From positions 1-37,239 of the forward strand of contig CAJOPT010000048.1 of assembly GCA_905236455.1 (NCBI GenBank): a DNA stretch of 37,239 bases. Reading direction: 5' to 3'. Positions 17,040-25,455 of the stretch are shown here, one piece after another. The position numbers and the translations under genes are program-made. Position 1 is the first letter of the stretch; each line of letters begins with the position of its first letter. This DNA is from an uncultured Prevotella sp. GTDB lineage: Bacteria > Bacteroidota > Bacteroidia > Bacteroidales > Bacteroidaceae. Under the pieces are notes generated by a model that ran no database searches, had not been told where the DNA came from, and saw only the letters and a list, made by a program, of their open reading frames with translations.

Positions 17040-19598
17040 TTATATTTCCTCTAATTGATTAGCTACAACCCATCCGTGCCGACCGTCAGCAATTTGAATA
17101 GAATACCAATTCTTTATAGATTTGTCTTTTATCTCAACTTTTGTACCCTCATGAAGGACAAAGTCCTCGTTAGCCGTTTTTGCAGGAGTTGTCCTAACTG
17201 ATGATGATGGTGTAATAATAATTGCCCATTTGCGTTCTGTCAATTGGCGTTTCTGCTGATATGCGAGGACATTAGACAAAATGAAAAACAACAAGAATAA
17301 CGCACCGCAGTAGAAGCCTATCTTTCGTTGCCATGTTTTCTCACAGAACAGATATACGAGCACAAGTATTATAACAAGTACGAGACAAAAAATAGCTGTA
17401 TATGCCCATCCGTCAACGCTCATCACATTAATCAATGACTTATACCATGTAACAAAGAACATCTCAGACTCTGGCGTAATCTTATCGATGGTCTTAGACC
17501 TTGCCATGTCAAGGTTGAATCTGATGTCTCTGTCGCCAGGAGCCAACAGCAATGCCCGCTCATAAGCTATAATAGCATAAGTAATATTATCAAGACGGTA
17601 ATAAGCATTACCAAGGTTGTAATATATCTCTGGAGAATTTCCTTTTTGCAACAACTCCAGATAGTCTTTTACAGCCTGTTGATAGTTACCTTTTTTATAC
17701 TCCGTATCTGCATTTTCTTTCGTAATACCAAACGAACATATTGGAATCATTAATAAAGCCAGTATGAGAAGTCTCACCTTGTTCGACGACGCATTCTCTT
17801 TTCCTATATTCTTAATCGCCTCCTCTATGCTGGTAATTACAGAAATAGCAGTGTTAAATGTCTTATTCATATTCCCCCTTGCATCTCCAGGTGCATAACG
17901 TTCATACTCACACTCGTCAAGCGCATTGATAAAGTCTCCTATAAGAGTTTCATTCACATTAAGTGTGGAAAGGCGCTCACTGATATTGTCACGTGAGAGC
18001 TGCTCTATTGGCATGTTAAGTTTATCACCTACATATCCCCACAATGCGCGTAGTACTTCATCATAGAATTCATCAGCCTTTCCCTGTTGCATGAATTCAT
18101 TGGCTTTCTTCAGCCTTCGACTTGCCGCCTTATTTGCATTCTTGCCTTTCATCTTAACCATGTCTGCATGTTCTATAGCAGTCTTACGGAACATATATAA
18201 GAGTCCTATGAAAACAGAGAAGAGCAATAACAGCAACATCCAATAGTTTGCTGACCCAAAGAAGAAATCATTCACCCCTTGGAAATCAGCTTTTCCTTCT
18301 TTAATATTGTGAATATCCTCATCTTGGGAAACAGCAAAGTCAGAGATGGAAGAGTTAGATCCATCTCCTTTCTTCACGTCTACTGTAAATGACTTTGTAT
18401 AAATAGTCTTATAGCTGTTGGCACCAGTATCAAAATACACCAATTTAGCTGGTGGAATGTTAAAGGTACCTTCTTTACGAGGAACAGCAAGGATGTCATA
18501 AACGATATTTCCCTCTATGCCATTCTCTGTCAAATGTGTCTTGTCTATTACTTTTGCGTCATACTGATCCCATCCCTCTGGAAACTTAACCTCTGGTTGT
18601 TTCATTAGTTTCATATTTCCACTACCGCTGACAACAACTCGTAAATTAAGTGGGTCTCCTGCCTTTATGGCATCTTTGTTAATCTGTCCGGAGATGTTAA
18701 AATGGCCTACCCCTCCAGAGAAGTCTGCCGGCTTCGTAGGAAGCGGCTCCACTTGGATTGTCAATCCCGGCGCTTTTATATCACGTCGTTCTTCCTGATA
18801 ACCGCCACCAGTGATAAATGCGAACGGGTCTCGCGACTCATGCATAATAATACCATGGAATACAATACTCGGAATCTCAAGATTACCTGTCATCTGCGGA
18901 TACATCAAATATTGGCTCCATGTAACACAATTATATGACTTACCATTAACAGTCTCACGATGATATGTCTTCTGTTGAGGTAACTTAATCTCTTGCGTAT
19001 GGAATCCTTTCAGCTCTGGCATCTTACCGTCCAGTTGTGTCAGGTCTAACAATGTATATACTTTATAAGTAAGCATAACAGGTTCCTGCTCACGTACTTT
19101 TTTCTTATTTGCCGTAACACGAATGAACAAGGCATCAGATGAACTGGGCGACACACGGCGGTCATTAGCGTCCTGTTCCTCATCATTATACTGATTGTTT
19201 CCGGATGAAGAAGCTTGAGAGTTACCAGAAGCTGTAATCTTGACAGCATTTGAAGATATGGTCTTTCCACCAGCTATGACTTTTGCAGCTGGCAATGTAA
19301 AAGTTCCTTTCTTCTTGATAACAGCCACAAAGGTGTAAGTGTAGGAGGAAGAGCTGCTGGTATGTCCGTTTATCATCTGAAAGCTGGATTGAGATGATTT
19401 GCTTGGACCGAAAACTATTTCAATACCATCTGGCAACTTTCCCATCTGAAAGCCATCAACATCCTGTGTATTTACAGTATACTCAATTTGAAACTGCTCT
19501 CCAACCATTACATGATTAGGAGCACCAACCGTCACTTTTTGCGCATAAGCAATGATGACGGTAAACAAGCTCAGTATGACTAATCTATATCGTTTCAT
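17040..19598 (-). CDS. batD: BatD-BatE fusion protein (aerotolerance operon; BatD domain, TPRs, SH3)
   Basis: The 852 residues combine two proteins that are separate in the B. fragilis aerotolerance operon. Residues 1-20 are a signal peptide and 21-410 a BatD-type periplasmic beta-sandwich region (EQFQIEYTVNTQDVDGFQMG). A transmembrane helix lies at 452-470 and a cytoplasmic helical part at 480-600. A second signal-like helix follows at 607-624 (KVRLLILALLMIPICSFG), then BatE-type TPRs (625-700; YYNLGNAYYRLDNITYAIIAYERAL), two helices (about 731-751 and 758-780) and a C-terminal SH3 domain (about 790-850). The helix at 607-624 looks like the old BatE signal peptide. The family is linked to oxidative and envelope stress tolerance. 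It lies 3 nt after batC. Confidence 0.9.
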   Translation of the reverse strand: MKRYRLVILSLFTVIIAYAQKVTVGAPNHVMVGEQFQIEYTVNTQDVDGFQMGKLPDGIEIVFGPSKSSQSSFQMINGHTSSSSSYTYTFVAVIKKKGTFTLPAAKVIAGGKTISSNAVKITASGNSQASSSGNNQYNDEEQDANDRRVSPSSSDALFIRVTANKKKVREQEPVMLTYKVYTLLDLTQLDGKMPELKGFHTQEIKLPQQKTYHRETVNGKSYNCVTWSQYLMYPQMTGNLEIPSIVFHGIIMHESRDPFAFITGGGYQEERRDIKAPGLTIQVEPLPTKPADFSGGVGHFNISGQINKDAIKAGDPLNLRVVVSGSGNMKLMKQPEVKFPEGWDQYDAKVIDKTHLTENGIEGNIVYDILAVPRKEGTFNIPPAKLVYFDTGANSYKTIYTKSFTVDVKKGDGSNSSISDFAVSQDEDIHNIKEGKADFQGVNDFFFGSANYWMLLLLLFSVFIGLLYMFRKTAIEHADMVKMKGKNANKAASRRLKKANEFMQQGKADEFYDEVLRALWGYVGDKLNMPIEQLSRDNISERLSTLNVNETLIGDFINALDECEYERYAPGDARGNMNKTFNTAISVITSIEEAIKNIGKENASSNKVRLLILALLMIPICSFGITKENADTEYKKGNYQQAVKDYLELLQKGNSPEIYYNLGNAYYRLDNITYAIIAYERALLLAPGDRDIRFNLDMARSKTIDKITPESEMFFVTWYKSLINVMSVDGWAYTAIFCLVLVIILVLVYLFCEKTWQRKIGFYCGALFLLFFILSNVLAYQQKRQLTERKWAIIITPSSSVRTTPAKTANEDFVLHEGTKVEIKDKSIKNWYSIQIADGRHGWVVANQLEEI

Positions 19599-19601
19599 TG
19601 T

Positions 19602-20300
19602 TTACCAATTCTTTTTCAGATTCCTACGACTCGGTTGTTGCATAGCTTTCTTCAATCGCTGTTGGGTGTCTTTCTCCTTTTGCATAACCGCATTAAGCAA
19701 TTGCTCAGCATTTTCTTTGCTCATCTGGTCTTTAGGTTGCTGTTTATTTTTATTTTCTTCCTTTTCTTTGTTCTTGTCATTATTATTTTTATCTTTCTGC
19801 TCTTTATTATTATCCTTCTTTTTATTGTCTTCTTTAGAATTCTGATTATCTTTATTTTGCTGTTGCTGCTTTTGTTGTTGCTGCTCTCTCTTACATATAA
19901 TCAGATTCTTGCGAGCATCCTCATCCTTTGGGTTAAGGCGAAGCGCATTCTTATAGTCATCAATGGCCTGCTCATACTCTTTGTTCTTATGATGCATGAC
20001 ACCTTTATTGTAATAAGCTGCTGACCGTCCCGTCTTGTCCATGTCCATGTGGGCAGCTTTCTCAAACATCTCATCTGCTTCCTTGTTGCCTTGCTTCATC
20101 ATGGCACATGCCAGATTGTATGTGGCTTGCGGGTTGTTTGCATTTTTCTCCAAAGCCTTCCGATAAGCTGTCTCAGCCTGGGCATAGTCACCATTCCGAT
20201 AAAGGCGGTTACCTTCACGGATTAGCTGACGGTCGGTCTGTGCGTTTATTTGTAATATTCCTGATATGAGTATCAGGAGTGTCATAAATATTTTGTTCAT
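19602..20300 (-). CDS. batC: BatC, exported TPR protein with a Gln/Lys/Asn-rich tail
   Basis: A 232-residue protein of the aerotolerance operon. A signal peptide (about 1-20, ILQINAQ) is followed by three TPR-like repeats (about 25-135: LYRNGDYAQAETAYRKALEKN, YYNKGVMHHKNKEYEQAIDDYKNALRLNP) and a low-complexity, highly charged stretch (about 138-190) made almost only of Gln, Lys, Asn, Asp and Glu. The last ~40 residues are helical and basic. Its ATG shares one base with the batB stop (TAATG arrangement), so translation is coupled. TPRs suggest that it scaffolds the BatA/BatB VWA proteins; this is inference. Confidence 0.9.
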   Translation of the reverse strand: MNKIFMTLLILISGILQINAQTDRQLIREGNRLYRNGDYAQAETAYRKALEKNANNPQATYNLACAMMKQGNKEADEMFEKAAHMDMDKTGRSAAYYNKGVMHHKNKEYEQAIDDYKNALRLNPKDEDARKNLIICKREQQQQKQQQQNKDNQNSKEDNKKKDNNKEQKDKNNNDKNKEKEENKNKQQPKDQMSKENAEQLLNAVMQKEKDTQQRLKKAMQQPSRRNLKKNW

Positions 20301-21325
20301 TATTGTCTTTTCTTAAATAAATTCCACCGCTGAGTTATTGGGTTTTTACTCTCAAGAACAAAAACCTCTATCATCAAGAGCAAAATGATTAACAAGCCAA
20401 CAGCCTGGAACTGTTCATCAAAGTCACTGTAAACAACACTTGTGATGTCACCCTTCTGCATCTTTGCCAGTTCTTTATCAAGACGCTCTTCTGCAATACT
20501 ACTATTGTCAACATGAAGATAGATACCTTTTCCAGCCTCGGCTACCTTACGACACATGTTCTCATTTAAAGAGGTCATAACCGTATTACCGCTATTGTCT
20601 TTAAGATATCCCCCGTCTTTTGTCGGTATCGGAGAGCCTTGCGGAGATCCTATGCCAAGAATAAAGACCCTAATGCCACGTTTCTCTGCCTCTCTTGCCA
20701 TCTGTTCTGCCTCACCCTCATGATCTTCACCGTCAGTTATAACGACAATTGCCTTTCCTGCTTTATTATCCTGTGTGAAACTATGCATAGATAATTCCAA
20801 AGCTCGCCCGATGTCTGTTCCCTGAGACTCTATAAGCGAAGGGTCTATTTCCTGTAAGAACATCTTTGCAGACACATAGTCACTTGTAATAGGCAATTGC
20901 ACAAAAGCCTCACCGGCAAATACTATTAATCCTATCTTATCGTTTTGGAAATGGTCTACAAGATTTTCAACCATCAGCTTACTCTTCTCCAGTCGTGAAG
21001 GCACCACATCCTCAGCAAGCATAGAGTTGCTTATATCTAAAGCTATGATAGTTTCAATACCCTCACGTTTCTCCTTGCTAATCTTAGCACCCATCTGGGG
21101 ACGAGCCAGCATTACAATAATTAAAGCCAACGCTGATTGCAACAACCAGAATTTTACATGTGGCCGATATTTAGACACTGTAGGGGAAAGTTTTCTCAAC
21201 AGTTCTATCTCTCCAAAAGCACGAAGGCTTTTGTTTTTCTTTCGCAATTGTATATAGAAGAGTATTGCCAATAATGGAATCAGCAATAACAACCATAAAT
21301 ATATAGGATCCTCGAATCTAAACAT
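20300..21325 (-). CDS. batB: BatB, VWA-domain membrane protein of the aerotolerance operon
   Basis: A 341-residue inner-membrane protein: hydrophobic helices at about 8-26 and 58-75, a von Willebrand factor A domain (about 90-300) with the MIDAS motif D97-I-S99-N-S101 and the later TDGEDHEGE segment, and a C-terminal helix (VGLLIILLLMIEVFVL, about 311-326). The metal-ion-dependent adhesion site looks complete. VWA proteins of this kind work with MoxR-type AAA+ ATPases, and moxR is in the same operon. It starts 18 nt after batA and overlaps batC by one base. Confidence 0.93.
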   Translation of the reverse strand: MFRFEDPIYLWLLLLIPLLAILFYIQLRKKNKSLRAFGEIELLRKLSPTVSKYRPHVKFWLLQSALALIIVMLARPQMGAKISKEKREGIETIIALDISNSMLAEDVVPSRLEKSKLMVENLVDHFQNDKIGLIVFAGEAFVQLPITSDYVSAKMFLQEIDPSLIESQGTDIGRALELSMHSFTQDNKAGKAIVVITDGEDHEGEAEQMAREAEKRGIRVFILGIGSPQGSPIPTKDGGYLKDNSGNTVMTSLNENMCRKVAEAGKGIYLHVDNSSIAEERLDKELAKMQKGDITSVVYSDFDEQFQAVGLLIILLLMIEVFVLESKNPITQRWNLFKKRQ

Positions 21326-21343
21326 TTTCTATTATTCCTTTCA

Positions 21344-22342
21344 TTATGGTATCTTCCTAAATACCGTCATTCTCAATATTAATTCCAACAGGAGAATCAA
21401 CAACACCCCGACAGCAAAAGGTTGATATGCCTCGAAATATTTCGTCATAGACTTAGACATAATCTTTGTTTTCTCCAGTTTGTCTATGTCCTCATATATC
21501 TTTTGCAGTTCAGAGCGACTGGCTGCACGATAAAAATGACCGCTCGTTGTCTCTGCAATCTCCTGCAATGTTTTGTAATCTATCTCCCCCTTGGCACTCA
21601 TGTATTGTGTCATGCCATTAACTTGTATAGGGAATCGGGTGATACCATTCGTTCCGAAACCAATAGTATAAACTCTGATGCCAAAGCTCTTTGCAATTTC
21701 TGCTGCCGTCATTGGAGAAATATCACCACGATTATTGCTGCCGTCAGTAAGAAGTATCACAACTTTACTTTTTGTTTTAGAATCTTTAAGTCGGGACACA
21801 GCATTTGCCAACCCCATTCCTACCGCAGTACCATCCTCTATTAAACCATTGGCAGCAAGATCTGTTCTGACATTTTGAAGAAGGTTTATCAAGGATGCAT
21901 GATCTGTAGTGGCAGGACATTGTGTGAATGCCTCACCGGCAAAGATTGTTAAGCCTATGTTATCATTCGGACGATCTGAAATAAAATCTTTTGCGACATC
22001 TTTAGCTACTTCCATTCGATTTGGACTGATATCTTCAGCCAGCATACTTGTTGAGACGTCCATAGCCAACATAATGTCAATACCCTCAACAGACTTATTG
22101 CCCCATGGATTAACCGTCTGAGGACGCATCATAACGATAATAAGCAATATAAATGCCAGGCATCTCAATATCATTGGAAGATGGATTAGCCGAATACGAA
22201 GGTTCTTGGGAGCATTTTGATATGCATAAGTGTCACTCATGCGCATCGTCGGCTCACTTTTTTTACTAAACCTTACATACCATAAGATATAAGGTATCAG
22301 CAAGAGCAATAACAACAGGTATTCACTATTTACAAATCTCAT
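21344..22342 (-). CDS. batA: BatA, VWA-domain membrane protein of the aerotolerance operon
   Basis: A 332-residue inner-membrane VWA protein, paralogous to BatB. I use the ATG at 22342 (MRFVNSEYLLLLLLLIP), which follows the upstream stop by 4 nt; a longer frame from 22387 would overlap the previous gene and adds MHIWVGKFINYYCKK, which does not look like a BatA start. Helices lie at about 7-22 and 53-70, the VWA domain at about 86-290 with MIDAS D94-V-S96-T-S98 and TDGSNNRGD, and a final helix at about 307-325. BatA and BatB are likely partners and MoxR substrates in envelope stress tolerance. Confidence 0.93.
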   Translation of the reverse strand: MRFVNSEYLLLLLLLIPYILWYVRFSKKSEPTMRMSDTYAYQNAPKNLRIRLIHLPMILRCLAFILLIIVMMRPQTVNPWGNKSVEGIDIMLAMDVSTSMLAEDISPNRMEVAKDVAKDFISDRPNDNIGLTIFAGEAFTQCPATTDHASLINLLQNVRTDLAANGLIEDGTAVGMGLANAVSRLKDSKTKSKVVILLTDGSNNRGDISPMTAAEIAKSFGIRVYTIGFGTNGITRFPIQVNGMTQYMSAKGEIDYKTLQEIAETTSGHFYRAASRSELQKIYEDIDKLEKTKIMSKSMTKYFEAYQPFAVGVLLILLLELILRMTVFRKIP

Positions 22343-22346
22343 CTTT

Positions 22347-23414
22347 TTACAATAATAATTGATAAACTTGCCAACCCATATATGCAAGTATAATCACAAC
22401 AATAATAGACAATATAATTATTAGTAATTTTGACATACGAAGAGAACGGTTGTTGCGTTTCTCTTCTTCAGTAAGATCTTCACCAACCTTTTCAACCACT
22501 TCCTCTTCCAACTTTGTCTCATCAATGAACTTCACAACATCTGAAAGATACATGTCGTTCTCGTCATCCAAAACAGAATACTTCGCAAACTTCACAAGGT
22601 CAGCTGTCTCAAATAACTGTCGTAATTCTTTTATTTTTGTCTGACTATCATCTTTCCTCAGCTCATCTATAATCTCCTCACTCGTCATCTCTTTGGCATT
22701 AAAGCCATAACGAGCCTCAAGATATGTCCTTAATGTATCTGTCAACCTCGTATAATATGTCTTTTGGTCTTCCGAACGAGTTAGTTGCTCTTTCTTAATC
22801 TGCTCAATCTCAGACATGGCTTTCTCATGTGGAAGGACTTTCTTCACAAAACGAATATTCGGGAATATCGGATTGTTGTCTTTCATTCGCCGATAAAGAT
22901 ATATTATGCCTGTGATACACAAAACAACAAGAAGCAACCATCCAACTAAAGGAAGCCACTCCGACCATTGGAAAGGATTGTCCATTACATCTTTCTCCGG
23001 CTGTATTTGCTCTTGTTGCAGGGTATCAAGTTTTAATGTCTCAACTTTAAAAGGAATACTATTCGTCCTAAATATTTTACCATTCACTTTAACCGATAAT
23101 GACGGTACTTCATAACTTCCTTCATTCCAAGAGGTTAAAAAGTAAGTCCTTATGTATTGCTTAATACCGTCAGACGTGTTAAGTGTGTCATCCTTTGTCT
23201 CAACAACCTCTACACCAGAAGCTATTTCCTGTGTATTCTTGTATACAGGAAACGTGATTTTTGCATCATCGTTGGCAAAGACTGACACATTAAAACCGAC
23301 CTGATCACCAAGCATGATCTTCACGGAGTCAAGTCTCGCTTCCACCCGATCCTGTGCATATGAGCCAAGGATGAGAGCTATAAGAGATATAAACAGTAAT
23401 ATTGTCTTTTTCAT
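22347..23414 (-). CDS. Membrane protein of the bat operon, function unknown
   Basis: A 355-residue protein between the DUF58 and batA genes, in the position of the uncharacterised open frame of this operon in other Bacteroidales. It has a signal peptide (1-20, ending SYAQ), a periplasmic beta-rich domain to about 150 (IMLGDQVGFNVSVFANDDAKITFP), one transmembrane helix (about 157-172, WLPLVGWLLLVVLCITGIIYL), a cytoplasmic helical part with an acidic stretch (LEEEVVEKVGEDLTEEEKRNNRS), and a last helix (about 331-350). The periplasmic part resembles the BatD-type sandwich. It abuts the DUF58 stop and ends 4 nt before batA. Confidence 0.85.
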   Translation of the reverse strand: MKKTILLFISLIALILGSYAQDRVEARLDSVKIMLGDQVGFNVSVFANDDAKITFPVYKNTQEIASGVEVVETKDDTLNTSDGIKQYIRTYFLTSWNEGSYEVPSLSVKVNGKIFRTNSIPFKVETLKLDTLQQEQIQPEKDVMDNPFQWSEWLPLVGWLLLVVLCITGIIYLYRRMKDNNPIFPNIRFVKKVLPHEKAMSEIEQIKKEQLTRSEDQKTYYTRLTDTLRTYLEARYGFNAKEMTSEEIIDELRKDDSQTKIKELRQLFETADLVKFAKYSVLDDENDMYLSDVVKFIDETKLEEEVVEKVGEDLTEEEKRNNRSLRMSKLLIIILSIIVVIILAYMGWQVYQLLL

Positions 23415-24284
23415 CTAACTTCTTTGAGCAAATAATACCATCAGTTTCTTTACATAATCCTCATGTGTGGCAACAGAGATAAAATCCACATTACTCTTCG
23501 TAAAGGTATCATGCAACTGCTCCTGCCTCCTCAGCCAATAAGCGGTATGAGCCCTGCGCAGATTCTTGTCACTGGTATCAATATACATCTCATGACCAGT
23601 TTCAGCATCAACAACTTTCATAAGTCCTACATCCGGCAACTCCTTTGCTCTCCTGTCATAAACCTGAATGACAACAATGTCATGTTTCTTATTGGCTATC
23701 ATCAGTGTGTTTTCGAAAGAGTTCCTGGTGTAGAAATCACTAATAAGGAAAGTCGTACAACGGTGCTTAATCACCTTGGTAAGAAATTCTATTGACATGT
23801 TAACATCTGTCTTCTTGCTCTCTGCATGGAAATCAAGCATTTCCCGAATTATATAGAGTATATGTTTGCGCCCTTTTTTCGGCGGAATATACTTCTCTAT
23901 GCGGTCAGAGAAAAAGATGACACCAATCTTGTCGTTGTTCTGAATAGCACTGAAGGCAAGAGTTGCCGCTATCTCTGCCACTAAGTCTTTCTTCATTCGG
24001 ACGTTTGTTCCAAACTCCAAAGAGCTGGACACGTCGACAAGTAGCATAACTGTAAGCTCACGCTCTTCCTCAAACACTTTCACATAAGGACGGTGAAAAC
24101 GGGCTGTCACATTCCAGTCTATATCACGGATGTCATCGCCAAATTGGTATTCACGAACCTCAGAGAAAGCCATACCACGACCCTTAAAGGCAGAATGGTA
24201 CTGTCCTGCAAAGATGTTCTGACTTAAGCCACGGGCTTTAATCTCAATCCTCCGTACTTTCCTAAGAATCTCAGATGTCTCCAC
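23415..24284 (-). CDS. DUF58 / VWA-like protein of the MoxR-bat operon
   Basis: A 289-residue cytoplasmic protein with the DUF58 core GRGMAFSEVREYQFGDDIRDIDWNVTARF (about 35-63, first half shown) and a degenerate VWA domain with the D84-V-S-S-S MIDAS motif (LLVDVSSSLEFG). The start is a GTG at 24284, 16 nt after the moxR stop; the resulting METSEILRKVRRIEIK matches the normal family start, and no in-frame ATG lies upstream nearby. DUF58 proteins are constant partners of MoxR ATPases and are thought to link them to the membrane VWA proteins. Confidence 0.92.
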   Translation of the reverse strand: METSEILRKVRRIEIKARGLSQNIFAGQYHSAFKGRGMAFSEVREYQFGDDIRDIDWNVTARFHRPYVKVFEEERELTVMLLVDVSSSLEFGTNVRMKKDLVAEIAATLAFSAIQNNDKIGVIFFSDRIEKYIPPKKGRKHILYIIREMLDFHAESKKTDVNMSIEFLTKVIKHRCTTFLISDFYTRNSFENTLMIANKKHDIVVIQVYDRRAKELPDVGLMKVVDAETGHEMYIDTSDKNLRRAHTAYWLRRQEQLHDTFTKSNVDFISVATHEDYVKKLMVLFAQRS

Positions 24285-24300
24285 TTGCCAATAAATGTGT

Positions 24301-25296
24301 TTAGGGCACTTCTACGTTATTGATAATCTGGCTTACAATCTCCTCACTTGTAACATTGCTTGCCTCTGCCTCATACGAGAGTCCTATACGATGGCGAAGA
24401 ACATCATGTACAACAGCACGGACATCCTCAGGAATAACATATCCGCGACGTTTAATGAAGGCGTAAGCTTGCGCAGCCTTAGCAAGATTAATACTTGCTC
24501 GCGGACTACCTCCGAACGTAATCATCTGCTTCAACTCTGAAAGTTTGTAATGCTCTGGATAACGTGTCGCGAAGACTATGTCTGTAATGTATTGTTCTAT
24601 TTTTTCGTCAAGATATACTTCCCTAACGAGTTCACGAGCTTTCAATATCTCATCTGTTGTGGTCACAGAAGTGACAACAGGCAGACTGGAGTTCAGATTC
24701 TCGCGAATTATCAGCTTCTCTTCCTCAAATGTGGGATAGTCAATTACCACCTTCAACATGAAACGGTCTACTTGAGCCTCCGGAAGTGGGTATGTTCCTT
24801 CTTGCTCAACTGGATTCTGTGTCGCCATCACCAGAAATGGATTGGGCAACGGGAAGGTCTGCTCCCCTATTGTCACCTGATGTTCTTGCATGGCTTCCAA
24901 TAAGGCGCTTTGTACTTTTGCAGGAGCACGGTTAATCTCATCTGCAAGGACAAAGTTGGCAAATATCGGACCTTTCTTCACTTGGAAATTCTCTTCCTTT
25001 TGTGAATATATCATTGTACCAATGACATCTGCTGGCAACAAGTCTGGCGTAAACTGTATTCTACTGTATTTAGAGTCAATCAACTGAGCCAAGGTTTTTA
25101 TGGCTAATGTCTTTGCCAATCCAGGAACGCCCTCCAACAAGATATGTCCATCGCTGAGCAGTCCTATTAATAGAGAATCTATCAAATGTTTCTGCCCGAC
25201 AATAACTTTATTCATGCCTTCAGTAAGATTGACAACAAATGAACTCTGTTCCTTAATCCGCTCGTTCAATTCACGAATTAGTATCGCCTCTGTCAT
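24301..25296 (-). CDS. moxR: MoxR-family AAA+ ATPase
   Basis: An AAA+ chaperone-like ATPase that probably remodels or activates the Bat VWA proteins. The 331 residues show Walker A (GVPGLAKT, 56-63), Walker B (FVLADEINRAPAKVQSALLEAMQE), sensor region (MATQNPVEQEGTYPLPEAQVDRF) and the C-terminal lid with GGSPRASI. I start at ATG 25296 (MTEAILIRELNERIKEQ). The open frame extends to an ATG at 25341, but that codon overlaps the -7 promoter box at 25339-25346, so the 15 extra residues are unlikely to be made. First gene of the long operon. Confidence 0.94.
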   Translation of the reverse strand: MTEAILIRELNERIKEQSSFVVNLTEGMNKVIVGQKHLIDSLLIGLLSDGHILLEGVPGLAKTLAIKTLAQLIDSKYSRIQFTPDLLPADVIGTMIYSQKEENFQVKKGPIFANFVLADEINRAPAKVQSALLEAMQEHQVTIGEQTFPLPNPFLVMATQNPVEQEGTYPLPEAQVDRFMLKVVIDYPTFEEEKLIIRENLNSSLPVVTSVTTTDEILKARELVREVYLDEKIEQYITDIVFATRYPEHYKLSELKQMITFGGSPRASINLAKAAQAYAFIKRRGYVIPEDVRAVVHDVLRHRIGLSYEAEASNVTSEEIVSQIINNVEVP

Positions 25297-25338
25297 AACC
25301 GAATCTTTTTCTTGTTTATATATGTTGAAAATTAAACG

Positions 25339-25346
25339 CAAAAGTA
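25339..25346 (-). promoter_or_regulatory. -7 promoter element of the moxR-bat operon
   Basis: TACTTTTG on the minus strand followed by CGTTTAATT fits the Bacteroidetes -7 consensus and lies 42 nt before the preferred moxR ATG. The -33 position (about 25366-25369) reads TTCG, only a partial match. The box sits just after the terminator of the ftsY-HU operon, as expected for a new transcription unit. Confidence 0.55.
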
Positions 25347-25392
25347 CAACATAAATAGATGATGTGCGAAAAATAGCACCTAAATAATATTA

Positions 25393-25430
25393 AAAAAGTT
25401 TCTTAAAACACAGATTTTAAGAAACTTTTT
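25393..25430 (-). terminator. Intrinsic terminator of the ftsY-rimO-HU operon
   Basis: AAAAAGTTTCTTAAAA (25393-25408) and TTTTAAGAAACTTTTT (25415-25430) form a perfect 16-bp stem closed by a 6-nt loop. Read on the minus strand, the descending arm ends in CTTTTTTAATATTA. It lies 25 nt after the stop of the HU-LysM gene and separates it from moxR. Confidence 0.88.
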
Positions 25431-25455
25431 CAATAGTGAGCCGGTTTAGCTACAA

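Noticed and set aside
19635..20024. Hydrophobic plus-strand frame resembling a membrane protein
   Set aside because: Antisense to the Lys/Gln/Asn-rich tail of BatC; its Leu/Ile/Phe runs are a shadow of A-rich codons.
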